From Musa acuminata AAA Group (lineage: Eukaryota > Streptophyta > Magnoliopsida > Zingiberales > Musaceae), in the NCBI RefSeq assembly GCF_036884655.1, contig NC_088338.1, forward strand, positions 1,608,001-1,672,000: 64,000 bases of DNA, in the 5' to 3' direction. Each line of letters opens with the position of its first letter. Positions within the stretch are counted from its first letter, which is position 1. Shown here piece by piece: positions 24,494 to 35,508 of the stretch. Under the pieces are notes generated by a model. That model had not been told where the DNA came from. It saw nothing but the letters and a program-made list of their open reading frames with translations, and did no database searches. The position numbers were made by a program, and so were the translations under genes.

Positions 24494-25087
24494 TAGGATT
24501 GTCAGCGATCAAAAGACAACCCCGCTATCAGGACGCAATCTCGTAGTCACAAGACGACCCTTCGTCTAAAGACACCCAGACAACTTAATCCATAGGGAAG
24601 AACCTTGAAACCAAGAATACCTCGATTCGCCTACCCGACCATCCCAAACAAGGTCCTCATCAATAAAATGACTTCCGATCGGATAACATATGTGGTCTCA
24701 CCCCACGTCAACGAGAAAAAGACAGCCTAAACCTTCGATGATAGATCAACCGGACTGACTCATCAATCGTCGATACTCAGGACACCATCACTACTAATTA
24801 TTTGATAAATCAAATTGATTATTTGATTAGTAATTGAAGGGGATGTGAATTAATATAAAATTATATATATCTATATATATAATTAAAAAAAAATGATATT
24901 TAACTAATCTTCCACTCAGTCTCATCACCACACGTCTCGTGTTGGAAGCTTTTGTTTCGTGTGAAGCGGAAAAGAAAGGCTGTCATGTAAAGGAGGGAGA
25001 AAGGCACGGTGATTCAAACACCATGGTCACGCTCCGCGCCTTAGTAGGCGCCCAAGTTTGTGCCGCTAAATAGCAAGCCATGAGCAG

Positions 25088-25096
25088 TATATATAA
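25088..25096 (+). promoter_or_regulatory. TATA box of GH17-like gene B
   Basis: TATATATAAG about 85 bases before the ATG, identical to the element in copy A. Confidence 0.7.
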
Positions 25097-25174
25097 GAGG
25101 AGGAGGAAGAAGACGCCATCATCCCGACCTCATCATCCGTTCTGTACATCAGAACTGCTCCTCTACAAAGAACC

Positions 25175-26224
25175 ATGACGAAGAAGCCCAGCTCTTCCCT
25201 CGTCCTCCTGCTCCTCCTCCTCCTCCTGGTTCCCCGGGCCGATGCCACCATCGGCATGTGCGTTCCCACTGCTGCCGCCCATCTCGTCGACCCCGCCGTC
25301 CTCGTCAACCTCCTCAAGGCGCACTCCATCTCCATGGTTCGCCTCTTCGCCCCCGTCCCCAGCATCCTCACCGCCTTGAAAGGCACCGGGATCCGGGCCA
25401 TGGTGGGAGTCGGCAACGACCAGATCGTCCCACTTTCGTTGGGCGGGCAGGACGCCGCCCTCCGCTGGTTGAAGATGCACGTGCTCGCCTTCCTGGACCC
25501 CAAGCAGCTCCGCTACCTCGGGGTCGGCAACGAGGTCCTCCACGTCGCCGAAGCTCTGATCATCCCGCACGTGGTGCCCGCCATGAACAATCTTCACAAG
25601 GCGCTGCAGCAGCTGGGCCTCGACGGCGCCGTCAAGATCTCGTCGCCTCTCGCCTCCAGCATCCTCGGCGTCTCGATGCCGCCGTCGTCCGGGGCGTTCA
25701 CCCCCTTATCCCTCCCGCTGGTCCGGCCCATGCTCAAGTTCCTCCAGGACACCGGGTCGCCCCTCATGGTGAACACGTACCCATTCCAAGCCTTCATCCA
25801 GAATCCCCTCCACCAAGCCCTAAACTTCTTCCTCTTCCACCAAAACGCGCCGCCGGTCAAGGACGGCGGGCGGAGCTACACCAACATCTTGGACGTCATC
25901 ATGGACGCCCTGGTGGCGGCGATGAAGAAGGAAGGGTTCTCAGGGATCCCGGTGTCGGTGACGGGGACGGGATGGCCGATGCAGGGGAACAACAAAGCCG
26001 CGACGCCTGCCAACGCGGCGGCCTTCGTGCATGGAGTGGTGCAGCGGGCGTTGGAAGGCACCGGCACCCCCATGAGGCCGAAGCAGGGGTTGGAGGTCTT
26101 CTTGTCAAATATGTTCAACCACCAGAACAACAGTGGGAATGAGACTAATCATGAGGTGCATTTGGGCGTCTTCAACCTCGATGGCACAACGGTCGTCAAC
26201 GCCACCTTCGGACGTGCGCATTAG
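25175..26224 (+). CDS. GH17 (beta-1,3-glucanase)-like secreted protein, copy B, nucleophile Glu absent
   Basis: 349 aa with no intron, differing from copy A at seven residues: S25T near the signal cleavage site, E to D in VGN(E/D)Q, T to A after TYPFQ, D to G in VKD(D/G)G, A to V and V to M in LD(A/V)I(V/M)D, and R to K in MK(R/K)EGF. It keeps the acid/base Glu in LGVGNEVL and shares the T-G-T-G-W-P sequence lacking the nucleophile Glu, and the missing Tyr-Gly-Arg motif. Promoter, leader and 3' flank are duplicated with it, so both copies are probably expressed alike. The undamaged frame in both copies argues that the protein is kept by selection or that the duplication is young. Confidence 0.88.
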   Translation: MTKKPSSSLVLLLLLLLLVPRADATIGMCVPTAAAHLVDPAVLVNLLKAHSISMVRLFAPVPSILTALKGTGIRAMVGVGNDQIVPLSLGGQDAALRWLKMHVLAFLDPKQLRYLGVGNEVLHVAEALIIPHVVPAMNNLHKALQQLGLDGAVKISSPLASSILGVSMPPSSGAFTPLSLPLVRPMLKFLQDTGSPLMVNTYPFQAFIQNPLHQALNFFLFHQNAPPVKDGGRSYTNILDVIMDALVAAMKKEGFSGIPVSVTGTGWPMQGNNKAATPANAAAFVHGVVQRALEGTGTPMRPKQGLEVFLSNMFNHQNNSGNETNHEVHLGVFNLDGTTVVNATFGRAH

Positions 26225-26813
26225 AGTCGGTGTCTCCATCGACCGCAGCGCCACAAACAACATCTAAGCTTTCTTCTTTCGTCTTCAATAACTTTAGTGT
26301 TCGGAGCCCCTCACTCTTCAAGCATGCAGTGATGGAGACTCGTGCGATTAATTTGCTTTCCTACCAAATAACGATTATTATTGGATTTATTATTTCTCCT
26401 TTGCAAACAAAAGATATTGACAGCTTATATAAATCGATCAATGTGTTACACAAACATATAAAATGAAGCAGTGAGTTCAATGTGTATCGACCAAAGCCAC
26501 CTGCCAACAAATGGTTTTGGCTTGAGATGACTACACAATGACATCAAACATAATTAAGCTGCAGCAATATTGAGAGCATAAAGTTATTTCTTATAAACAT
26601 GCGATACAGATTGTCAAACTAAACAAAAAGGTGGAAACAATGGGAAAGCATTTACCTGTTCATGCATAATATATTATTTAAGCTGTTCAACTACTGTTCT
26701 AACAACACAAGGAAAAAGAAGGTGTCAAATCACCTGCCTTTTCTAAATAGCTACATAATGGTTTTCCAATTAAAATACAAATGTAGACTTTTGAAATCAC
26801 AGAGCAAAATAAA

Positions 26814-27535
26814 ATTAGACTTCTTTAATGACAAGGAATTGGTGATGTTCTTGCCCAAGTATTACACAAGGAGAACTATTCAATATTGAAGTAATAATGA
26901 ATTTTCTGAATAAAGCTTCTGTAGCTATGTTTGTGGACCAGCATATGCAAGCATTCATGTCACAAAGAGATGAATTTTCACAAATTCTTTTGAAGTAGTT
27001 ACCCAAAAATCACATTCTAAGAGTGCAATTATATTAAAATATGTAATGGAATCATCAAGACAAATCTAAGCTCCAGTACAACTATTAAAAACTATAATTG
27101 GTTCAAACCAAAATTTGCAGATACTTCCAATCAAATAAAGCAATTTAAGAATGCAAACATCATGCCTTTAAAGTTAGACTTCTTTAATGATAAGGAATTG
27201 GTGTTCTTCTTGCCCAAGTATTACACAAGGAGAACTAGTCAATAATGTAGTAATAGTGAATTTTCTGAATAAAGCTTCTGTAGCTAAGTTTGTGGACTAG
27301 CATATGCAAGCATTCATGCCACAAAGAGATGAATTTTCACAAATTCTTTTCAAGTAGTTGCCCAAAAAATAATTGCATTCTAAGAGTGCAATTATATGAA
27401 AATATGCAATGGAATCATCAAGACAAATCTAAGCTCCAGTACAACTATTAAAAACTATAATTGGTTCAAACCAAAATTTGCAGACACTTCCAATCAAATA
27501 AAGCAATTTAAGAATGCCAACATCATGCCTTTAAA
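26814..27535. repeat. 359-bp tandem duplication, downstream of GH17-like gene B
   Basis: Bases 26814-27172 are repeated at 27173-27535, beginning with GTTAGACTTCTTTAATGA-like sequence and ending AACATCATGCCTTTAAA. A few substitutions and small indels separate the copies. Copy A has this sequence once. Confidence 0.85.
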
Positions 27536-28732
27536 CACAACTCAACTAATAACAAAATATGTATACATTCATATATCAAAATCTTATAAGTATATAATTG
27601 AGAAGGTGTTTGCTATTGATTATTTATTGGACAGTCAAGAAGGAAAATCCATTATTAGCCACTCAAACATGATCCACAAATCACTAAGACAAGGGAAGTT
27701 CACATTGAAAACCATACAAGTAGCATTCCACATCTCCTACTTGGCTGCTAAGCACATGGCACTGCTGCATGTCAACCATCATCAAGAGAACTATTGGATT
27801 TCTAGGAGTCTTTTCTCCATGGCTCTAGTGACCAAGGAACTCAAATCCTCAGCAATCCTATTGCAGCATCTGTAAGGCATTGTGTTCAGACCAATCAGCA
27901 TGTCATACTAAAGACAAGGAGACTTCTTGAGAAAGCAAGGAAGTGGGAAGAAGATGGCTGCCCTTGGGAGGAGAATAATCTCATGGCTAAGTAGCATTTG
28001 CAAGTGCTAGGATGTTCCAAGAGCTCTCAAGGTTGTGAGAACAAGAATTTGGGTTTCAGGTGACGTATTTATCCTCTGTTTAACATTTGATATCTGATTT
28101 CAGGAGACATTGCTACAGATCTTCACTGATCACAGTGTAGATTGCAATTTTAGAGGTAGCAACTCATGCTAATGTAATATGTGGCTCTAACAAGACACAA
28201 GACCACCAAAAGAAAAAAGGAATGTCAGGTCCAGCAACGGAACTGGCGGCAGTGACGGAGAATACCAGAGAGAATATAGAAGACGATAGCTGAGAAAGGC
28301 CGCTGGATGTCAAAGCCTCTCTTGAGAGATCTCGATGGCAGTAGCGGGCGAAGACCGGCTTGAGGGGTCTCGCCGGAACCAACGGGCGGCGAAGGCTTGG
28401 CTAGGGTTCGTCTGCACTTAACCTCTTATTTCCTCGTGTTATATAGTTTAGCCTTATTGAGTAGACTCGGCCAAACTTAAGCTGACTCGTTTGAGCCGAT
28501 CGAGTTTAGCTAGTCGACTCGCTTGAGTCAACCGGGTTTAGTGAGTCGACTCGCTTACGTTTTAGTGACAACATATGTGCATCAGCTGGTCTACCTAATG
28601 ACCAGCGCTACTTGTACCTTCCTCACCGGACTCGGAACGACGGACAAACTGAGAAGAAACAGATCAAAGGAAAAAAAGGAGGAGAAACAAGAACAGCAGA
28701 TCTCCAAGACGGTGGAATCAAACTGGTCTCTT
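27536..28732. other. Intergenic, low-copy-looking and repeat DNA
   Basis: 27536-28150 is open for about 115 codons on the plus strand (ending SSAILLQHL) but shows no family features. 28160-28640 is moderately GC-rich, with short repeats of the 'GAGTCGACTCGCTTGAG' type near 28480-28560. No gene is supported. Confidence 0.45.
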
Positions 28733-29150
28733 CTACAGCGAGAACCTGATGTTGAACATCGGGGTGCCGTCGCAGTTGAAGATGCCGAAGTGCTTCTCGT
28801 ACTCCTTCACGGTCTTCCTGTTCTGGTCGAACAGGTTGAACAACAACAACACCTCCACCGCATCGTTCGGCCTCATCGGGGTGCCGATCCCCTGCTTGTC
28901 CGCCGCTGCCTTCTCGGGCGTGGCGGCAGTATTCCCCGCGGTCGGCCACCCCGTCCCCGTCCCCATCACCGGAATGTTGGGGAATCCCAGCTTCTGCAAC
29001 GCCGCCACGAGGGCGTCCACGGTGGCGTCGAACAGGTTGGTGTAGGCCTTGTTGACGACGAAGAGGACGTAGTTTTAAGGCCACCTTGAAGGTGTTGTCG
29101 ACGTAGGTGTCGAAGGGGATCGTGTTCACCATGAGAGCCGACTTGGTCGA
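28733..29150 (-). pseudogene. GH17-like gene relic, 5'-truncated and frameshifted
   Basis: Reading down the minus strand, ALMVNTIPFDTYVDNTFKVAL aligns with the LMVNTYPFQ region of the intact genes. The frame then breaks near 29070 and continues in another frame as NKAYTNLFDATVDALVAALQ, PVMGTGTGWPTAGN, GTPMRPNDAVEVLL and HFGIFNCDGTPMFNIRF before a stop. The first 190 or so residues of the gene, including the acid/base Glu, are absent. It also has G-T-G-W-P in place of E-x-G-W-P. It is far more diverged from copies A and B than they are from each other, so it derives from an older paralogue. Confidence 0.8.
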
Positions 29151-29544
29151 TCAGTAGTAGGTTGATAATGGAGAGAGAGAGCTGAAGGAGGGCGGTGGTG
29201 GAGGGGGAGGAGGATCATAATCTATCATAAGATCATGATAGATATGATAAATATTTTGATTAAATGATAAAAAAATCCCAAGTTTAAATTATTAGGAAAA
29301 AAAGTCTAATATATTTATGTCCCTCCCAAATATCTAAACTTAGATACGTACAGTTAAACAAAGATGGATAAATTGTCGAAACAAATTTTTAGTTTTGAGA
29401 ATTCATATAAAGCTTCCTATTTCTAAAAATTCAGACGGAACACTTTTCCTTGTGTAAAAAAAATATTTTGCCTACTTGTGTCTTAAAAATTTAATTCCTA
29501 ATTTGTTCTTATGTGTTTCAGAGTAATTTTGAAACTTAGAAGAC
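29151..29544. other. Intergenic, AT-rich
   Basis: AT-rich DNA upstream of the GH17 relic, with a GA-rich patch at about 29170-29215. Nothing else is recognised. Confidence 0.5.
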
Positions 29545-30813
29545 TGTATCGAGCGGTCTCAAAACCTATAAAATTACATCGGAGGCATTCCCGTAAGGTC
29601 TCCTCGAAACTTAAAGTCGATTTGAATGATTAGGACATTCCTAACATAGTTCTTTTAAAGTTTGAGTCAATAGATGATTTAGAGGATGCGGCTAAGCTTT
29701 TTATTAAAAAAGGGTTGACCTTGGGAACGTACATGAGAAGTCTTTTTTACTTTCGTGGTGTGTGCTAGTTATAAAGAAGGTGATATGCTTTTTTGAGACT
29801 TAAGTATGGTGCATTCAATGGAACATGATAATGTCTAACTCACTCAACCATGTGTTACTAATCACGTGATGGTGAGGTGTCGATCACATGATGTTGAGAC
29901 TACCTAACATCAAGGTGTTAGTCACTTTGGCGTTAAGGTGTCAATCACCTAGCGTCGAGGTATCAATTATGTCATTATTCTCATATTAATTTTTTAAAAA
30001 ATTAAAAAAAAATTATAATATTAAATTATATACATGGCGTTCATATGTGGATTTGAACCTAAGATTTATCATTTGTGCATCGAGTGGTCTTATAAAATTA
30101 CGTCAAGGATATTCCTAACAAAGTCCCATCAAAGCTTGAGTCAATAAGTGATGTAGAGGATTCAGTTAAGCTTTCTATTATAAAACGATTGACGTTGGGA
30201 ATATATTTGATAAGTCTTTTTTTAGTAGGTTTCGAGTACTGTTATCTTTGTGTTAATTATAAAGAAGATGGTACGCTTCGTTTCTTTAGGACTTAACTAT
30301 GGTCGTGATGCGTTAAATTTGGGACATGACAACATCAAACCAGCTCAATCATGTGTTACTAATCACGTGACGGTGAGGTGTTGACCACGTGGCATCAAGG
30401 CCACCCGACATCGAGGTGTCAGTCACCTGGTGCTGATGTATCAACCACGTAATGTCGAGATATCGATCATGTCATTATTTTCATATCAATTTTTAAAAAA
30501 ATTAAAAAAATTCATAATATTAAATGGCATATATAAAATTTATCATTTGTGCAATAATATAGTAACCGAGTCTAATATCTCAATCGAGATTATTATGTCA
30601 TCATGAACACTATGCCCATCGAGATTTAAGCATGACACGTCACCAAACAATCCATCAAATTAATACGATGCTTGATTGCATTAACCGTAACATTCTAAGA
30701 TTAAATCGACCTTCCACGTCTAAAACATGTCCGACGATCCTACACCATTATTACAAAAGTAAATACTTATATTCTACACAACCTTTAGAAAAACCACTAT
30801 AAAAGCGTCACTT

Positions 30814-30847
<34 letters not shown>

Positions 30848-30905
30848 GCTCTCTACTTAGTATTCCATTCAGATCTTCCAAATTCTCCAAACTCATTTAT
30901 TAGCT
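29545..30905 (+). mobile_element. LTR-like region with internal tandem duplication and PBS-like end
   Basis: Two diverged units, about 29545-30000 and 30075-30540, share GAGTCAATA(G/A)(A/G)TGAT, (C/T)TTGGGAA and 'CATGTGTTACTAATCACGTGA' style phrases. Downstream come CTATAAAAG (30797), a (CT)n tract (30816-30846) and then TTTGGTATCAAAGAGC (about 30906-30921), which resembles a tRNA-Met primer binding site. This order (repeats, TATA, CT leader, PBS) suggests a 5' LTR. No gag or pol follows. Confidence 0.45.
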
Positions 30906-32060
30906 TTGGTATCAAAGAGCTTTTGTTTCTATCTCTCTACTTTGCATTCAATTCAAATCTTTCAAATTCTCCAAATGCATTTATAACTTATTTATAAATG
31001 CATCAAAATAAGTTAGGAAAAAGGTTGGAAAAAGTTATAAATGCATCAAATTCTCAAAATAAGTTATAAATGCATCAAATTCGCTTATTGGAATCATAGA
31101 TCAATGAAAAATCAATGGAATAAGTTATAAGTTGATTTGAAACAGTTCCAATAATCGAATTTGGTGCCGATCGAGTTATGCTAAGCAGCGACGCTCGGAA
31201 GGTGGCAAAAGAGAACTCGAAGAGGTCTCATTTCGGTGGCTTATGGAACTCAAACGTCGTCAACTTTGGGGAAGTCAATGCATTGCATTGTGACCAAACC
31301 AAATGGATTGACTCAACTCCTCCCTCTCCTCACAAATGGTTCGATCTATATGCAATTAATCACGTCTCCTCGTTTCCATCCATTATCTCATTGTGCATGC
31401 ACGCATATTAATACAATTAATTAGATTCAATTTTATTATCAAATCATTTGATCAAATATTAACGATATGCTAATTAATTGAAGTCTTTTTTTATAAAAAA
31501 ATATATTTAAAGTTGTTAATATATATATATACACTAATTTTTTAATAGAAAATATATGGTTATTGTGATAACCATTCCCATATTTTCTAGTAATTGATAT
31601 GTATCCCTCCTATTAAGATTCTACTTTATTTTACATAAATGGATTTCAATTTTTTTATTGGATATGTGTTTCGGATTTGCTAAGCAGTGAATCATCTAAT
31701 AATAATAGTAATAATTGTAATACAATATTATTATTATTAGATCTCTTCAATTCAACTATCACATACATAACATGAGATGATCCTATTCTAATTAATTACC
31801 AATCTAAGACTTCTTACCATAGAAAACCTATGAGCCAACAACTACCCTCAACAATCACATTAATTACCAGCAAATCCATCACCTACACGTTAGGACTACA
31901 ATGGTAATCGTCGAGGATAGTAGGGTCATTTTACCTGCAAATGGCTACAGTTGTGCTCCGGTCTTCCCCCTTCTTAAGGTCTCGCTTCACCCTCGTTTTC
32001 GAGACCATATCGCGTTGGTCTCCGGCGCCAGCGAAGGACGCGCACTGACCACCGTCGCCG
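30906..32060. other. Intergenic region upstream of the GT47 gene
   Basis: AT-rich, with local repeats (TAAGTTATAAATGCATCAAA two or three times, 30985-31080). A GC-rich leader starts at about 31,930. No gene is seen besides the GT47 promoter region. Confidence 0.45.
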
Positions 32061-34140
32061 ATGGACGTCATCGGAATTGAGAAGGCAGTTTCCAGCCGCC
32101 TCGGTTGCAGTGGCGGCCTGGCCGGGGGAGGGTGGAGGACTCTGGTCCTTCTCGTCGTTGCCATCGTCACGTCCGCTGCGGCGCTCTTCGCGTCCTTCTC
32201 CTCCTCTACTGGCCGCGTCTCCATCTGGTTCTCGGTCCCTTTCCCTGTTCTCTCCTTCTACGGTGACGTCGGGTCCAATTCCTCCACGTCGTGGCCTACT
32301 CTTCCACTCTCGCATGCTCCTCCGCCGCTTGCTCGTCCTCTTCTGCCTCTTGGTCCTTCTTCGTCCCCTGTTGCAGCTGCACCACCTTCTCCGTCTCCGA
32401 CTGCATCGTTCGTCGCCTCGGAGGTGTTGCTCCCTACTTTCTTACGTCGCTTAAACGTATACGTCGAGAACAGTTCACTGATTTCATGTCGATACACTGC
32501 AGACGCCGCCTTCCTCTGCACATTCTCCTCCTCCTGATACCGGTGGCACGGCGACGCCTTCTCCTACAGAGGTTTTTAGGCCTTCTCATGCTGTTTCTTT
32601 GTCTACCACTCAGAGATTAAGTGTTTGATCTCTTGTTTTGATTCGGACAGCCTGTGAACAACACCATCAACGAAGCTGTCACCATCAATCCGCCTTCTTC
32701 TCCAAGTGAGATTTCTAATGCTGCAGAAGTTAAGGTGCCGACTTCCTTGCGAGAGGTACACGTTTAAGCTTACTCTTCCTCGATTCGTGACCAGGTAACA
32801 GTGTTCTTCCATTGGCTTCATAGGTGCCCTGTTTTGCTATTGCAGACGGATCTGCAGCTCATACAAGCCAAGAGAGAGATTGCTGATGCACCAATGATTT
32901 CGAATGACTCAGATCTTTATCCTCCATTGTTCCTCAACTTTTCAGTCTTCAAGAGGTAAGGACGAAGGAAGCGTGTTGAACCGAACGGAAATCCCCTTCT
33001 CTAATCCAAAAGTCCCAAGAAATCTAAGCTTCAAATGCTTGCAGGAGCTACGAGCTGATGGAGAGAATTCTGAAGGTGTACGTCTACGAGGATGGAAACC
33101 GACCCCTTTGCCACACACCCGTGCTCGGCGGCATTTACGCCTCCGAAGGATGGTTCATGAAGCTGATGCAGGAAAACCAGCAGTTCGTGGTGAACGACCC
33201 CGAGAAGGCCCACCTGTTCTACCTCCCATATAGCTCGCTCCAGCTTAGAACTCATCTTTACGTCCCCAACTCGCATAGTTTGCAGCCCATATCCATCTTT
33301 CTCAGGGACTACGTGAACTCGATCTCTGCTAAGTATCCATTCTGGAACAGGACGAAAGGGGCAGATCATTTCCTCGTTGCCTGCCATGACTGGGTAAGCG
33401 GTCTCCCTCTCTCTCTCTCCCTCTCTGCTTATGATCATCTCGTATTCCTCCTAGTGCAGGCACCTTACACAACAAAGCTTCACAACGAGTTGCGACAGAA
33501 CACGATCAAAGCAGTGTGCAACGCAGATGCTTCCGAGGGGATCTTCGTCCCCGGAAGAGACGTCTCCCTTCCTGAGACGCACATCAGAACGCCCAAAAGG
33601 CCAGACAGCGACATTGGAGGAAGACCTGCGTCCGAGAGGGCTATTCTGGCGTTCTTCGCAGGACAAATGCACGGCCGCGTCAGACCGATCCTGGTCGGAC
33701 AATGGCGGGGGAGAGACAAGGACATGAGGATATACGAAGCTCTGCCGGCGGACATCGCAAGAAAGATGTCGTACGCCGAACACATGAGGTCGAGCAAGTA
33801 CTGCGTCTGCCCCATGGGGTACGAGGTGAACAGCCCGAGGATCGTGGAGGCCATCCATTACGAGTGCGTGCCGGTGATCATAGCCGACAACTTCGTGCTG
33901 CCGTTCCAGGAGGTGCTCGACTGGAGCGCGTTCTCCGTGGTGGTGGCGGAGAAGGACATACCGAGGTTGAAGGAGATACTGCTAGGAATCGGTGAAGAGC
34001 GGTACATGACGATGCAGATGAACGTGAAGAGGTTGCAGAAGCATTTTGTGTGGCATGGGAGGCCGAGAAAGTACGATCTGTTTCACATGATACTGCACTC
34101 CATTTGGTATAATAGACTGAACCAAATCCCCGTCCAATAA
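32061..34140 (+). CDS. GT47 (exostosin-family) glycosyltransferase
   Basis: A Golgi type II membrane glycosyltransferase of the plant 'probable glycosyltransferase At5g03795-like' group; its sugar donor and acceptor cannot be read from sequence. Six exons: 32061-32423, 32503-32571, 32651-32755, 32846-32955, 33045-33393 and 33460-34140, total 1,677 nt (558 aa), all with GT..AG borders and matching phases. A short cytoplasmic tail is followed by a membrane anchor (TLVLLVVAIVTSAAALFASF, about residues 27-46). A Pro/Ser-rich stem encoded by exons 1-3 comes next. The exostosin domain covers about 216-540, with LKVYVYEDG, YASEGWFMKLM, AHLFYLPYSS, DHFLVACHDW, MRSSKYCVCPMGYE, SPRIVEAIHYECVPVIIADN and LPFQEVLDWSAFSV. 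The last intron is only 66 nt and in frame. Confidence 0.92.
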
Positions 34141-35508
34141 CATTACATACCATTCGTTTCATCCTTAAATATAGTTACTGTAATATATGTTACAATTCAT
34201 TGAATTTTTTTGTTTTTTTGTTTTCCAAAACTTACTCTATTTTCACATTGTAAACAATCCTAATTGTATCAGCTTTTATACAACTCATGTTTCTTATGCT
34301 AATTGTATCTAACGATCCAATAAATATATTGGGCGAATCATATCCATCAACTGATAAACTGATACATATCGTCCGAGATGATACATCATCTTTTCACATA
34401 AGTTTATAGAGTTATTACAACCAAATATCATCTTGACATATAAGACCAAGATGATACATCATCTTGACATCTCACTTACCAAATATCAAGATCCTAGACA
34501 TCTTGTAGTAGAATCAGCAGATTCATCTAAAAATTTTACTAGCTTTTGCACCTACAGTGATACCAATCACGGTTCTACAAGGGGCGTTAAGTCAAACTTG
34601 AACCATATGGGTTGGTCCTAATCGCGGGGCGCTATGTGTTCGCGCCGCAAGGGGCGTTAAGTCAAACTTGAACCATATGGGTTGGTCCGTAACCAAAACC
34701 GAAATCCGACATTGGGGTAAAAATCATCAGATTCATCTGAACGTAAACAAATGGCTTCACTGTTCCCTGCTTCAATGAATTAATAAGCCTCGATTCATCA
34801 AATCAACTTTCTTGAAGCAGAGTGGGGACCTATTTGTTTATGTTCGTCCAAAGTTTGATGCCAAAGCATGCCAACATGTGAATAAATAATCCCTGTTTTG
34901 GAACAGAAGAGTAAACAAAGCCAAGATACTGGGGAAGGTAGGGAGGAGAGCACAAGCAAAACTCCTGTTCCTAACCCTATAATGTGACTATCATCAACTC
35001 ATGTTTTAAAGCTTCTTAGTAACCTACTTTTTCTGGGAAGTAAACAAGCTATTTTTCACTGGAGAAAAGCCTCTCGGGAAGTCCAAACCAGTTGCGTATC
35101 ATGATGATTTACCAAAAGAAAAAGGAAGCAAAGTGTTTTTTGTTGAAGTTTTACTGCAGAGTATCCCAAATTCTGAAAATCCATGAAATGTTCTATAAAA
35201 GTGAGATAACGACGGATGAACCGATTGAAATAATTTATGATGGATGAATCAATCTCATTTATGAGGGAAAAACTAGAAAAAACTATACTAATTTAGAACA
35301 AATTACACTAATCATAAACCGAGTAGTTGCACTCAGTAAACATCACTGGTTCATTCATTGCGGGCCGGTTCAACCTGTTCAGACTATTATGGACCGAACA
35401 TGTCTCAGTTGTTAGGAGTGTTTCTAAAATTTTTAGAATTAAGGACATTCTGCAGTAAATTTTAAATGAGGGACGTTCTATGGTAAAAACTCAAAGTTGG
35501 GTCTTCTT
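34141..35508. other. Intergenic region downstream of the GT47 gene
   Basis: AT-rich 3' flank. Apart from the 40-bp direct repeat at 34579-34688, nothing is recognised. Confidence 0.5.
34579..34688. repeat. Pair of identical 40-bp direct repeats, 30-bp spacer
   Basis: The 40 bases at 34579-34618 (AAGGGGCGTTAAGTCAAACT...) recur unchanged at 34649-34688. The spacer is a GC-rich 30 bases (ATCGCGGGGCGC...GCGCCGC) that could form a hairpin. Confidence 0.85.

Larger units (their letters stand above)
22076..24789 (+). mobile_element. Decayed internal region of the copia-type element and other debris
   Basis: Follows the primer binding site. It has no long open frame. It contains a run of 'TAGGGTTTCCTAATCGCATAGG' style short repeats (about 22390-22650), a 470-bp (AT)n/(TATACA)n tract and a short gag fragment at 24368-24493. 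After 24500 comes a different, moderately GC sequence of unknown origin up to the second GH17 segment. Confidence 0.55.
24790..27172 (+). repeat. Segmental duplication, copy B (with GH17 gene)
   Basis: Partner of 16764-19137, in the same orientation about 8.0 kb downstream. At its right end this copy carries an additional local tandem duplication (26814-27535) that copy A lacks. Confidence 0.9.

Noticed and set aside
27396..27875. 159-codon plus-strand frame after GH17 copy B
   Set aside because: Its first third lies in a duplicated non-coding flank, and the rest has no recognisable features.
32077..32620. Alternative Ser/Leu-rich frames overlapping GT47 exons 1-2
   Set aside because: They shadow the true exons and have no domain.
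33058..34140. Single-exon 360-aa version of the GT47 gene
   Set aside because: It starts inside exon 5 and reads through the 66-nt intron. The upstream exons supply the membrane anchor and stem, and all phases agree.
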